Shown here: piece by piece, positions 33,101 to 43,697 of the stretch
Position numbering within the stretch: the stretch's first letter is position 1
Layout of the letters: every line of letters starts with the position of its first letter
Source: Beroe ovata
Lineage: Eukaryota; Ctenophora; Nuda; Beroida; Beroidae
Assembly (NCBI GenBank): GCA_946803715.1
Contig: CAMPET010000153.1
Span: forward strand, 61,785-125,784
Reading direction: 5' to 3'
DNA: 64,000 nucleotides
Position numbers and translations under genes: made by a program
Notes under the pieces: model-generated
The model's database searches: none
What the model saw: the letters and a program-made list of their open reading frames with translations, nothing else
Told to the model about the DNA's origin: nothing

Positions 33101-36100
33101 TCATCCCAAATTATAACACGCGTGTCCGTGGCGAGTACTAACCCGGCACGTACGTTAACAGCATCGTCAACTCCGTTACCAAGCAACACGTGGTCCGTGC
33201 CGAGCTGTAGTTCCGCCTTCACTCCGCCATCAGAACAGGTATGTGACACCGAACTGGTGACACCGACCGACTGCAATTGAGTGATTCACTGATTTGTTGA
33301 TTGACCGAAGTAGTAAGTATATTTTGATTCAATTATTGATTGATTTTGATTATTGACTGATTCACTGACTAATTCATTGGTCATGCCGCAGGTTACAATG
33401 ACTACCACTGCACAATCTCCCAAGACAAACCCTCTCTGCAAATTGGACCCCTCCAACATTGCTAGTGAGTAAAAACAAATAGCTCCATGTTTCCATGGTA
33501 ACAGCCCATGTTACATCCTACTTCCTTGTTACAAGTTACCCCCATGTTACAAGTTACTATGGTAACAGTGTAACACCCCATGTTACAAGTTATCATAGTA
33601 ACACCCCATGTTACACCATGTGGTAACCGCCATCTCTCTCCCCTCAGCCCATGTACTGGAACAGCAGTTAGCAAGTCACATTCTCGAGCGATACTCAGCA
33701 CAACTCTCACCCTCCCAACACTTCACTTCCCCCATCACCTCCAAACTGTTCTCCTCTCCCCTCAACCAGCAACTGTCCAGCAGCAACGCATTGCTTAGCA
33801 ACCACCTCACAACCACAAACTCACTCCTCGGTAACCACGGACTCTGTTCGTCTCACTTCCTGGGCGGCGGTGGTAGTGGTGGGGCGACCACAGCGCTGGG
33901 TCAGCAGTCACAACCACAGCCACAGCTCGGGTCTACCGCCGGTCAGATTGTTCTACCTCGGTTCAGTTCTGCGGTTAGTTTGCAGACAAGAAAAATGAAT
34001 TTTTCGAGTTTTCACCTCACAATTCCACTCCAATTAGATTCCACTCCAATTTGAGCATTCACCCCCACTCCTATTTGAATTACTACCTACTTATTAGTAC
34101 CCAGCTGACCACACTCCTATTATCCCCACTCCATCGTCCACTCATCCCACTCTCCCCCCACTCCTACGTCCACTCATCCCACTCTCCCCCACTCCTACGT
34201 CCACTCATCCCACTCTCCTCACTCCAACGTCCACTCATCCCCCTCTCTCCTCACTCCAACGTCCACTCATCCCACTCTCCCCCCACTCCAACGTCCACCT
34301 ATCCACCTCTCCCCCCACTCTAACGCCCACTTATCCCCCCCAGATCAGCCCAATTGGATCACCCCGGGTTAAGGATCACATCATAAAGTCGGATGAGAAT
34401 AACTCCAGGAGGCTGAGATGGAAAGAAGAGCATGGGAGAGTCCTCATTTCCATATGGAAAGAGAAATACCCTCAGGTAGGGAGCCACAGTGGGACCCTGG
34501 AAAATAAATCTGCTTTTTGTCTCGGGTTTGAGCAACGGTTTAGTTGAAGCAGCTGTTTAACTGTCTGTGAGCTCAGGTGCGTGCTGCTAAGAAGATCAAG
34601 GAGAAGCATGCTATTTGGCAGGAGATTGGGGAGGATTACAACAAATTCTGTGTCAAGTAAGTTTCTATCCTGGGAGCAATCTTATCATCGCAATCTTTTC
34701 ATCGCAATCTACAATGAACATCAATCCGGCTGTTCGACATCAATTCATTATCTAGCATCACCAATCTGACATCACCATCACGTTCAGGTACGACTGGCCT
34801 CCCCGTTCCACAGAACAAGTGAAGATAAAGGTGAAGAACTGCATTGACGAGTACAAGCAGACAATCAAGTACAACCAAGAGTACAAGACGTGCCCCTACT
34901 TCAGGGATATCGATGATATTTTCGGTAAAACTCTTCCCGATTTACAAATTTGTATCACAGTCATGACTTTTTTGTCTGATGACGTCATAGGATATTGTCA
35001 CATTGATGATACCATAGAATATTGTCTGTTGTCATACCAAACATATCTTGTCATCACACGTGACATTTTGACAGTGTGACACAACATCTATTTTCAGGGA
35101 TGAGCGACCCGGAGAAAGCAGCAGAGTTGCAGAAAACTGCAAACATCTCCCCGGGATCTCAGAGTTGTAACTCTGAGAACGCGTACTGGAGCGGGACGAG
35201 TCTTCCAACACAGGTGGGCACTGGGCAATACTCAATCCTCACTCAATCCCCACTGGGTATTTTATACAATTGAGTGATTGTTTTCTTCTGCCCAAAACCT
35301 GCTTTACTTCAAGAGAAGTTTATTTCTAAAGAAAATGTTCACGTATTGTTAGCTTGTTTTTGAAATTGTTGCATCTGTAATATGTGATTTGTAACGATCA
35401 CTGTTGTTACAGGTAAAGAAGAGGAAACTGAATATCAGCTGTAACATGGAGAAGGAAGAACCAGTACGGAAGTCCCCCAAGTCAGCTCACAACAGTCCCG
35501 TTCTCAAAGTTGAGGTGAGTTGAGTCCTCCAGTTCTCAAGATTAGGTTATATGTCTCATTTGCACCCCTCAAATGAGACATATTTTGTTTGCTGTCTCAG
35601 CGAATTCCCCGATTTCCCATTGTGCTACCTATCTAATGCTGCTAAACATAGCATAGTCCGAGTAGATCGATTTCACAGAACCCCCTGATCGAGCCTCAAA
35701 ATATTCAATTTGAAGGGGGTGCAAAATTCTTGCATAAATATCCAGAAAACCAATGACAAAACACACGTCAGACGAATCGTTCAACTCGGCTTAGAACATA
35801 TTTGATCAGAATGACTTTGTCAGCGATATTTGCTAAAGATTTGTAATCTTTGAGGCGCCCTGTAATAGTGCGCTGACCCAACTGACTGGCTATAATTCAA
35901 GTAGCCTAGCTCACGACCTTCGAAATTATTCCCACTATATATCAATTTGAAATAATCGACCACATACAAAAATTCCCCGCTTTCAATCGATGAAATCCCA
36001 TTTTCTGTAAATATTCTAATCTCAAATTTCTCAGGACATGCCCGTATCGCTGTCCTCTACCTCGTCATCTTCCTACATCAACGTGTCTCTAGCCCAAACC

Positions 36101-36637
36101 CCTCACAACTCGCTCCCCCTTGTTCCCAATACAGCGTTCTCAACTGCCACACCCACCACCGCACCCCCTAAACTAGACCTTGAGGTGAGTCAGAGAATAA
36201 ATCCTTGTGTTTGAGTTCATCAGAGCTTGGCATTAGGTTTAGGTAAAGTTTATGTGGAAAAACGAATAGTTTTGGTTTAAACGAGGATCTCTTTCTATGG
36301 GTAGCGCTAGTTTAAATCGTTTATATCATTGTGTTTGGATATTAGAGTTAATAGTTTAGATTGGACCTTAGTTAATGGGATAAATTACTTGCGCATTGTT
36401 TTCCGGCATATAAGTTCTGCTTGTTCTGTCGTATTTATCGGATGATGGAACTGTCTACTGATACCATTGTGTGCTCTGTAATCCACACACTCTGGGGACA
36501 GGTCACATGACAAGTCAAATGACAGATCACATTCCCCAGGAGCCCAGATATGATGTTAAGATCGGAGCATGCAACATTACGTCAGCCAAACAGCCCTCCA
36601 CCTCCCTGCCTATTTCACAGGTACTGTATTCATGTTG

Positions 36638-36679
<42 letters not shown>

Positions 36680-37778
36680 ACTTTGTCTATGTTCGAATCA
36701 CGTGACACCAATGAATTCATTTTTCAGCTGGGTGATCTGATCAAGCAACTTCACGAAAGAGAAGATAAGGTCATAGAAATGTATCACAGGATGGATCTAG
36801 AGCGGAGGAATGCGATTCTGGTCCGTGAAAGGGAGCGATATGTAAGTACAACACATTTTCACTTTTTCAAATTGGTTACTTTCCTGAATTGATGGGCAGG
36901 GCGGACCTTTATTCATTTCGACTCTAAGCCCCGCTGTAAATAATTGTGATGAGATGGACCGGCATTCCAGCCTGCAAAATGTGGATTCCAATCTCGCTGG
37001 AATTCTACATACCCGGTTACAAGTCACTCTGTGTCGCCTTATGTCCATGATTTTATTGAATAGAATGCTCTCTACAAGATTTTACACGATACTTAAAATG
37101 GTAATCATCGATATTCGATTAAACATTTGCTAGACTGGCTAAGGTCCACAACAATCGGATTATAGACATTCTTGTTAAATTTATCAGACTGATAGCTGAA
37201 AGTCTGAGCAGGTCAGCACTTATGACCACCTCAAAACCTGATCATTGCATATACGCCACCGTAACTCGACTGAAAATTGACATTATTTGCAATAAACTCG
37301 ATACCTCACGCCGTCTAGATAGCTGCATTATTAATTCGGCGTGTCTCGGTCTGGTTTATACCTGAGACGATGTGCTAGGCAATGGTCTCGAATCAAATAA
37401 CGCGATTCTTGACATGGCACCATGTATGTGTGTGTGGCGTGTGCGACAATTCTTACTATAGATGTGCCTGAGTGTGATTATAATTTCATTCTTGAGGGCC
37501 ATACATTGGAAGGATTGCAAATGTAATTGAGATTGAGAAGGAAAACTTCTTTATTCATCAGACATATTTTGATGCGAAGGGTTTTTACCATTCCCATCCC
37601 TCCTCAGGAAGCTGAGTTTCAACTGGAGAAGAGTAGACAAGTATTCCTGTCGAATGTCATAGAGAAGCTGATAAACGTAGCTCACGACAAGAACTTGATC
37701 GACGAGACGGAGACGAACAAGCTCTTCCCGAAACTGGAACGCGAACCTGACGTCCTGACGACTTCCTCTGACGATTGA
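30126..37778 (+). CDS. SANT/Myb-like DNA-binding-domain protein
   Basis: Fourteen exons join in phase: 30126-30263, 30436-30478, 33162-33238, 33392-33464, 33648-33973, 34344-34475, 34577-34656, 34788-34924, 35098-35213, 35413-35514, 36035-36184, 36540-36620, 36728-36841, 37608-37778. They encode about 579 residues. The N-terminal half is Ser/Thr/Gln/Asn-rich with a GGGGSGG run. Residues about 240-335 form a trihelix-type SANT fold: three helices with conserved aromatic residues (RLRWKEEH, SIWKEKYP, HAIWQEIG, YDWPPRSTEQVKIKVKN, CPYFRDIDDIF). A basic KKRK follows at 376-379, then a Ser/Pro/Thr-rich linker and a C-terminal coiled coil (486-550, LGDLIKQLHEREDKV). This is the build of a nuclear sequence-specific regulator. 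Exon 36540 uses an in-frame acceptor (CCCCAG) chosen because the upstream one gives a stop. Exon 3 is preceded by a perfect TACTAAC branch site. Confidence 0.85.
32118..32245. promoter_or_regulatory. Possible intronic promoter: E-boxes and CCAAT boxes
   Basis: Within the 2.7-kb second intron, TCATGTGATC, ATCACGTGAC, two GATTGG inverted CCAAT boxes (about 32180 and 32210) and GAGTCAG cluster in about 125 bases. The composition and motif mix mirror the cluster at 27182-27367. It could be an alternative promoter or an intronic enhancer. Confidence 0.3.
32398..32482. repeat. Minisatellite GCCTCACTGCAGT
   Basis: Five to six near-identical copies of AGTGCCTCACT(G/A)C lie in tandem, containing PstI-like CTGCAG palindromes. 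They are in intron 2 of the SANT-domain gene. Confidence 0.85.
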
Positions 37779-38092
37779 AAATGCGATAGTCGACTAACCA
37801 AGACTATAGTCTTGGTTACATTTACAGGGCGGACTGAAGGTAGCAATATTATGATCGGAGACCAAGTACTATACTATAGGAGAGTTCAGATATTTTTATC
37901 ACGTGTAAGACATCGTATTCGTAATGGATAGAATAGTGTCAGATAAGGTCGTCGTGAACCGTTAGATAGTATAGCGACGTTCAATTTGGGTAACATTGAT
38001 CTCGTTGCCACACGCATAGTAATTGTTTGAAACTAGCTTTGAAACCAGTAGCAACCCATGAGTCAATGATGAGATTAAGAACAGAAACGGAT

Positions 38093-38098
38093 AATAAA
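38093..38098 (+). terminator. Polyadenylation signal AATAAA of the SANT-domain gene
   Basis: This is a canonical AATAAA 315 bases after the stop codon, before the GC-hairpin repeat begins. Confidence 0.5.
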
Positions 38099-38227
38099 TG
38101 TCCTAACTCTAAGCAAATATTGAATTTGAATATGTACTATAACAGTAAACAGTGTCACACTGTCACTACCATCATCAATCATAGATTTTGATCTATTGCA
38201 TCACATTATCAACACTTCTGAGAATAA

Positions 38228-38560
38228 TTTGCGGCGCGCGCAATGACATTCTCGACAGGGGCTATCATCGACGGCCAAAAACGCTGAGCCGCGCATCGCG
38301 CGCGGAGCTTATTAATATTTTGCCGGATCGGATGTTATCCACTGTTTCTTGCGCGCGCCTTCATCGAAGGCCCAAATGTTTCGGCCTTCAATATTATGTC
38401 CTTTCCAGGAGTAAAATCCTTCCAAAGTAATCTTGTTTGGCGATGCTAGACCGCTGATGCAAGCCGCGAAGCGGCTTGCGTCAGAATAAGTTTGCGCCGC
38501 GCGCGCAAAACGAAATTCTCGACAGGGTCTATCATCGATCGACAAGAGTAATCCTACGAG
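38228..38560. repeat. GC-rich hairpin repeat family, copy 2
   Basis: The region contains TTCTCGACAGGG(G/T)CTATCATCGA twice (about 38249 and 38514), TTATCCACTGTTTCTTGCGCGC, and CATCGAAGGCCCAAATGTTTCGGCCTTC (a broken version of the perfect palindrome in copy 1). It also has a CCGCGAAGCGG hairpin. Two half-units appear joined, which suggests a compound insertion. Confidence 0.7.
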
Positions 38561-39150
38561 AGTAATCCTACGAGATAATTGAACGCGTAAACACTCAAAG
38601 TCAAATGTACGATCAATCATTGCAACATGCAATAGTGCAATACACAATAGGTCCAATCAAATGACATCTGATCTGCCTTTTGATGGGTTTCAGCTCCCTC
38701 TAATTTTAATTCTGCTATCACAAATTGTTTATTTGTGAAAGCATATCAAGAACAGATGCATCATTGTCATAAATGTAGATACATGTGCTATCATTTATGC
38801 ACGTATAGCCTCCTGGCTCTTTTAAAAAAGCCTAAAGGATTTATACATAACAGTGATGATGTTGTTATTCTATTTACTCATTTCGCTTGAAAACAGACTT
38901 CTTTGAAAATTATGTAATAGAATTGTTGATAAGAGGGGTGTGAATAGGGTTATTATTAATTATTCCTGAATTCTGTATCATCAAAGATCAACAGAAAATT
39001 TGGCATTGTGAAAAGAGACCTACTACTGGATAGAAACCAATGTACTTGGGGGAAGTCACAATTAGGGGAAGTCACAATAGGTCGATAGTTTCTATCTTCA
39101 GTTGTCAGCTGTTTGATGTCTTATATCAATTTACTCACAGGTTTCTTGTT

Positions 39151-40236
39151 ATGGATAACTTGTCAGATCTGCAAAATGCCCTTCCACCTACAAACAAGAG
39201 CCTTCCCTCCCAAGGTTTATACAAGCCAGGGCAATCATATTCTAGTAACACTCAAGCAGAAAACACCAGAGGCAGAGGCATGCACTCCAGAAGTGGATTT
39301 TCAAATCAACGTGGTCCTGGACGTGGAAGATCAAGAGTGCAGAATCAATTCAACAATGCTCCAGTTCCCTCTCAGAGAGGATCTTGGGGATCTATCAACA
39401 GCAATGGACTAAATAACAGTGAATCATCAAAGCGTTTTGTATATACAGATAATTCCACTGTTAATTCTTGTAAATCAGAAGGTAGCAACAGTAAGTCAGC
39501 TGAAGATCAATTGAAGCAAATTGGGAACAAGAATTGCTCTAGAAGATCTGATAAGCCTAAAATAAAGAATACTGTTGATTTTAAACCTGATCATACGCCT
39601 GCTGAAATGCGAGTACTTATGGCACCTTCTGGTATAGTGAAATATAATAGAGAGATAACATCTAGAGATGTTATTGTTGTTAATGATTTATTCTGTAAAG
39701 TTGATGACAAGACAATTTATAATGATCTTCTGAAAGAGGTTGAAAACAATAAAAATCATGAATGGAAGTTATGGCATGGTGATAATCATTTGATAGCTGA
39801 TGATAAGACCAGACGGAATCAGTCATATCCAACTTTTGATAAGGTTATAAACACTATTAAGGAATACTTTGACATGGATATCCATGCCACCCGATTCAAC
39901 TGGTTTAGAGACACCCAGGATTGGAAGCCTTACCACCATGATGCTGCAGCAATTAAACCAGAGAAAGCTGCTGTTCAAAATATTACCGTTGCTGTGTCTT
40001 TTGGAACAGAAAGAGAAATTGCTTTCCAGCATGCAAAGAACGGGTCAACTGTTTCATTTCCCCTGCCAAATGGAACACTTTACACATTTTCAAATGATGT
40101 AAATGTCATCTGGCGACATGGCGTCCCTCAAGTACCTCCAGAAAAGCAGTTGAAGGAGGGAAGGATAAGTATTGTTGCTTGGGGATGGGTTCATGGCGTT
40201 GTAAATGTGGGAAATGTAAGCTCATTATCAGGATGA
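39151..40236 (+). CDS. AlkB-like 2-oxoglutarate/Fe(II) dioxygenase, intronless
   Basis: This is an uninterrupted 361-residue frame. Residues 1-170 are low-complexity, rich in Asn, Ser, Gly and Arg with RGRGMHSR, GPGRGRSR and similar RG motifs, suggesting RNA binding or disorder. The C-terminal 190 residues form a double-stranded beta-helix oxygenase. Iron ligands are H262-x-D264 (YHHDAAA) and H323 (WRHGVP), and the 2-oxoglutarate-binding Arg is R338 (EGRISIVAWG). NWFRDTQDWKPYHHD matches the pattern of AlkB-family nucleic-acid or protein demethylases. The substrate cannot be told. The start at 39151 follows an acceptor-like TTACTCACAG, so an untranslated 5' exon is possible; an in-frame ATG at 39040 is less likely. 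Being intronless among multi-exon neighbours hints at retroposition or transfer. Confidence 0.8.
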   Translation: MDNLSDLQNALPPTNKSLPSQGLYKPGQSYSSNTQAENTRGRGMHSRSGFSNQRGPGRGRSRVQNQFNNAPVPSQRGSWGSINSNGLNNSESSKRFVYTDNSTVNSCKSEGSNSKSAEDQLKQIGNKNCSRRSDKPKIKNTVDFKPDHTPAEMRVLMAPSGIVKYNREITSRDVIVVNDLFCKVDDKTIYNDLLKEVENNKNHEWKLWHGDNHLIADDKTRRNQSYPTFDKVINTIKEYFDMDIHATRFNWFRDTQDWKPYHHDAAAIKPEKAAVQNITVAVSFGTEREIAFQHAKNGSTVSFPLPNGTLYTFSNDVNVIWRHGVPQVPPEKQLKEGRISIVAWGWVHGVVNVGNVSSLSG

Positions 40237-40256
40237 TTACTACTGTTCTTAATTTT

Positions 40257-40262
40257 AATAAA
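40257..40262 (+). terminator. Polyadenylation signal AATAAA of the AlkB-like gene
   Basis: AATAAA lies 20 bases after the stop codon, indicating a very short 3' untranslated region. Confidence 0.55.
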
Positions 40263-40547
40263 AAATTCAAAGAAAGAAAATATTTGAAATAACATTAATT
40301 GAAGTGACAGGTGGATGGTAGAGTAAATTTGTTCTGCTTTTTGTTTCTGAAATGTAAATAGTTTTATGACCCCATCTGCATTCTGTGTCTGAAAAGACTT
40401 TTCAAGTGGTTAATATTGCTTTAAGATATGATTTTTCTCTGGAAAGATTATTTTCAGTTCTGTTGTTTCAATTAAACTGAGTTTCAATTAAATTGAGTTT
40501 TAATTTGAGTTTACTATCATAATTCGTAACAGGGAATTCCAATAGAT

Positions 40548-40901
40548 ATGAGTGTACTAGCAAGAAGTAAACCATGCCTAAAGCACCTTATTGGTAAGTT
40601 AGTAACATCTTACATGCCCCTATCTAATCTCTTGATAGTCATGAGATACACAAATCCCAACTCCTGCTGCCCCATAGGAACCGTGGGACGCAATGCAATG
40701 CCTGTGAGACACGGGGGGAGCGCGGAGCATTTCAAATCGTGGAAAGAGGTGTGGCGTGCGGTCGATTACATCACGCCTGCGTGGACTAACGTGCCGAACA
40801 GGGTCATGCTTCTCTTCTGTTGCACGTTTGTTCCTGGTTATTACTACTACGTGAAACGGGTTGAGCCCAGCTTTAACTTCAGATACTCCAAATTGAAGTG
40901 A
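40548..40901 (+). CDS. Small basic protein with one hydrophobic segment, probably mitochondrial
   Basis: Two exons (40548-40593, 40678-40901) give 89 residues. The N-terminus MSVLARSKPCLKHLIGTVGR is basic and hydroxylated/hydrophobic without acids, like a mitochondrial presequence. It is followed by HGGSAEHFKSWKEVWRAVDY and a hydrophobic segment (VMLLFCCTFVPGYYYYV), with a basic tail. The size, presequence and single membrane span resemble small subunits of respiratory complexes, but I do not recognise the family. It lies 320 bases before the COX11-FKBP gene on the same strand. Confidence 0.6.
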   Translation: MSVLARSKPCLKHLIGKLVTSYMPLSNLLIVMRYTNPNSCCPIGTVGRNAMPVRHGGSAEHFKSWKEVWRAVDYITPAWTNVPNRVMLLFCCTFVPGYYYYVKRVEPSFNFRYSKLK

Positions 40902-41224
40902 TTGAGTTAGTGGTGCTAGGAAGACAGTATATTTATAAGGAGACGGAAAGAATTGTCAAGAAACAATTAAACGCATGATTCATTTTTCATGTTTATGAAT
41001 CGTCTTGTTAACGTTGGAGTTTGGAGTTTGTAAATACCACATTTCGATGATGCTTTGTTCTCTCGATTCTAGAATCAAATCTATATCGACAAGAATTCGT
41101 TTTATTCTTGACTATTGCTGTAAAAAGTGGAATTGTAGAATTCTCCTGAGATGGCATGATGGAGTTTGAATGGCTACAACTCGAGTCACGACATCACAAT
41201 CTATGTTACAGCAATGACGTAGCA

Positions 41225-43381
41225 ATGTCTGTGTGTCTAAGAGCGCTCCCAAGACGATGCATGTTCCCGAGTGTATCATTTAGAGACGGACTCATCCGCT
41301 CATATATCAGGCAGCAGTGTGTTGTCATTACAATACCGAGATATGCTGCAGTCCTCACTGGTAAGTCTATAATCAGTACCATATATTTTGGGACTGAAGT
41401 ATCAACTTTTCAGTTAAGTCGTTTTATCGCTCATCGGAACTCTGCAATTCTATTAAATTACCCTGATTCAGATCAAAGACGGCTACTCTCCCACGCCCCC
41501 ACTAAGGGGCAGATAGAGTTAGCGAAACAGCTCATATCACAGCAACAGAGAAAAAAGCGCCGTCTACGAGACATCATCCTCTCGACTGTGTCTTTGTTGA
41601 TTTTCATGGGCGGCGTGTCCATGGCAACGGTGCCACTTTACAAGATATTCTGTAGTGCGACAGGTTTATATTGCTCAAACCAATATAGTTTTCGAATAAC
41701 ATGAAAGGGAAAACCCGTATCAAGAAAAACAAATCGTATTGTTTTTGGTTCGCAATGATGAAATTGCAGGTTACGGTGGCACAACAAAGAAACATAACGA
41801 GGAAGACAACGCGAAGGTGGCTACCATGGAGGCAGTAGCATGGAGACCTATCACGGTGACGTTCAGCACAAATGTGCATCCTAGTCTGGACTGGGAGTTT
41901 GAACCAGTTCAGGAATCGGTAAGATAGGGAAAGATTTATAGATAGCTTTTCGAACCTCATATTGAAAATTCTGACTGATGATATGCTAGGTGCAACCTAC
42001 TTGTACTTGGAGAAACAAATGTAAACTTCCAGGCATTATTCAGTTGTGTTCAGGTGAATATTTACTCATCAGGTGACGCCTCCTTAATTTCAGGTGTCAC
42101 TGGTACCCGGTGAGACATGTCTTGCATTCTTCACCGCGAGGAATCTGACACCAAACGTCATAACGGGGATATCAACGTACAATGTCACGCCATATGAGGC
42201 TGGAAACTACTTCAACAAGATCCAGTGTTTCTGTTTCGATGAGCAGACTCTTAATCCGGGGGAGGAACTGGATATGCCCGTCTTCTTCTACATTGGTAAC
42301 TGTTACCACTCTGTATTTGTTTGCTGAGGACCATGAATTTCGAGGCCTCACTGAGGCCGCCTTAGATAAGACTTCAATTCGTTGTTACTTACTGTAGCGC
42401 CATTGCTAGTAACATACTCAATACGAATTTGCCAAACAGTCACAGGTTTCATTTTCTGATAGTAGGTTGGTGTCATTTTCTGATAGTAGGTTTCATTTTC
42501 TGATAGTAGGTTTCATTTTCTGATAATAGGTTTCATTTTCTGATAGTAGGTTTCATATTCTGATAACCAACGTTCAGACCCTGAGTTCGCACTGGACGCT
42601 GATCTAATTAGACTGGGATGTAATGATGTCCAGCTCCACTATACGTTCTTCAACACTGAACAGACACACTCCAGACACATCGGCAAAGCTATCAAGTCGT
42701 ATATCATGGGTGAGTGACTATAGAATGATTTGAAAATTCACGGCGGTTGCTGTAGGAGAGAGATGTTTCGACAGTATTTGATCTGTAAATTTGATCATTG
42801 ACCAGTAATCTCAAACTTCATAAAACTTCTAGGTTCCAGCGATGATAGTAAAGCTGAGTTCACAATCCCTGACGAGGACAACGTCGTCAAGATAAACGAT
42901 GAGGTGTACAAGGAAGTGATAAGGCAGGGCTACCAGAAGGAGTTCGTAGCGCCTGGTAGCACGGTGGTAGCTCACGTGACTGGTACCCTGTGTGACTCAG
43001 GGACCATCTTCTGGAGTACCAAGGGTGGTAGTCCCTTCTCCTTCAAAGCAGGAGTTGGTGAGTTGATGTGGTTTTTGTGGATATGAGACGGATTTATATC
43101 ATACAATGTGAGATGGTGCCATTTTTCAAAACTGGCAGCAATCTCTATACACTCACTGGGAAACACTTTCTATTTCATCTATCACTGGGTAACACTCCTT
43201 ATTTCTATCAGGAACGTTAGTATCGGGCTGGGAGGAAGGATGTCTGGGAATGTCAGAGGGTGAGATATCCAAAATTCACATGTCATCAGCCAAGGGATAC
43301 GGCAAGATCGGAAACAGGTCTTGGAATATACCCGGAAATTCAAATATCGCCTTCGAGTTGGAAATCCTTGCTGTCAGATGA
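41225..43381 (+). CDS. COX11: COX11 copper chaperone fused to a C-terminal FKBP-like domain
   Basis: Seven exons (41225-41360, 41472-41663, 41770-41918, 42094-42295, 42578-42709, 42833-43057, 43212-43381) give 401 residues. COX11 is an inner-membrane protein that delivers Cu(I) to the CuB site of cytochrome c oxidase subunit 1. Seen here are an Arg-rich presequence, one membrane span (about 80-99), VPLYKIFC with C106, and the copper motif CFCF (C204, C206) in FNKIQCFCFDEQ, then ELDMPVFFYIDPEF. The frame continues without stop, through phase-1 introns, into residues about 300-401. These match an FKBP peptidyl-prolyl isomerase fold: VVAHVTGTL, SGWEEGCLGMSEGE, GYGKIG and IAFELEIL. In FKBP12 terms Trp59, Tyr82 and Phe99 are kept (W352, Y375, F393), but Tyr26 is Val319 and Asp37 is Trp331. 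If exon 5 is not spliced, COX11 ends two codons later at a TGA, so a short form is also possible. Confidence 0.85.
42446..42565. repeat. Minisatellite TTTCATTTTCTGATAGTAGG
   Basis: Five to six copies of this 20-base unit lie in the intron just before the last COX11 exon. Confidence 0.9.
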
Positions 43382-43660
43382 GATTAAACTGTGATGAGAC
43401 TTAAAGTGATGAGACTTTCAGTACGATTAAGTGTCAGAGTTAAATTTATTAATTCGGATATTTAGAATCGGTCGAGTGACCCTCGATCCTGCGTGTAATT
43501 TGATGATCGGGCCCTTTTGGAGGCCCTCCTGACCCCTATCAGTTTTCAAACAATTGTGTAAAGTACGATGTTTCTATTTGAGTACTCATAATTTATTCCC
43601 CCTTCTGTTTAAACAATTGCCTCCGCATCAACCATCTTGTTATGTTAAAGAGTCGCGTCA

Positions 43661-43668
43661 TGACGTCA
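43661..43668. promoter_or_regulatory. CRE palindrome TGACGTCA upstream of SNW1
   Basis: A perfect cAMP-response-element palindrome lies 30 bases before the SNW1 start codon, within GCGTCATGACGTCAC. Its position suits a TATA-less housekeeping promoter with a very short leader. Confidence 0.5.
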
Positions 43669-43697
43669 CTTTTGACCCCCGACCGTGCTGAAGTAGG

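Noticed and set aside
36471-36539. Upstream extension of the SANT-gene exon at 36540
   Set aside because: The acceptor at 36501 gives an immediate stop in the phase delivered by the preceding exon; the acceptor CCCCAG at 36539 keeps the frame.
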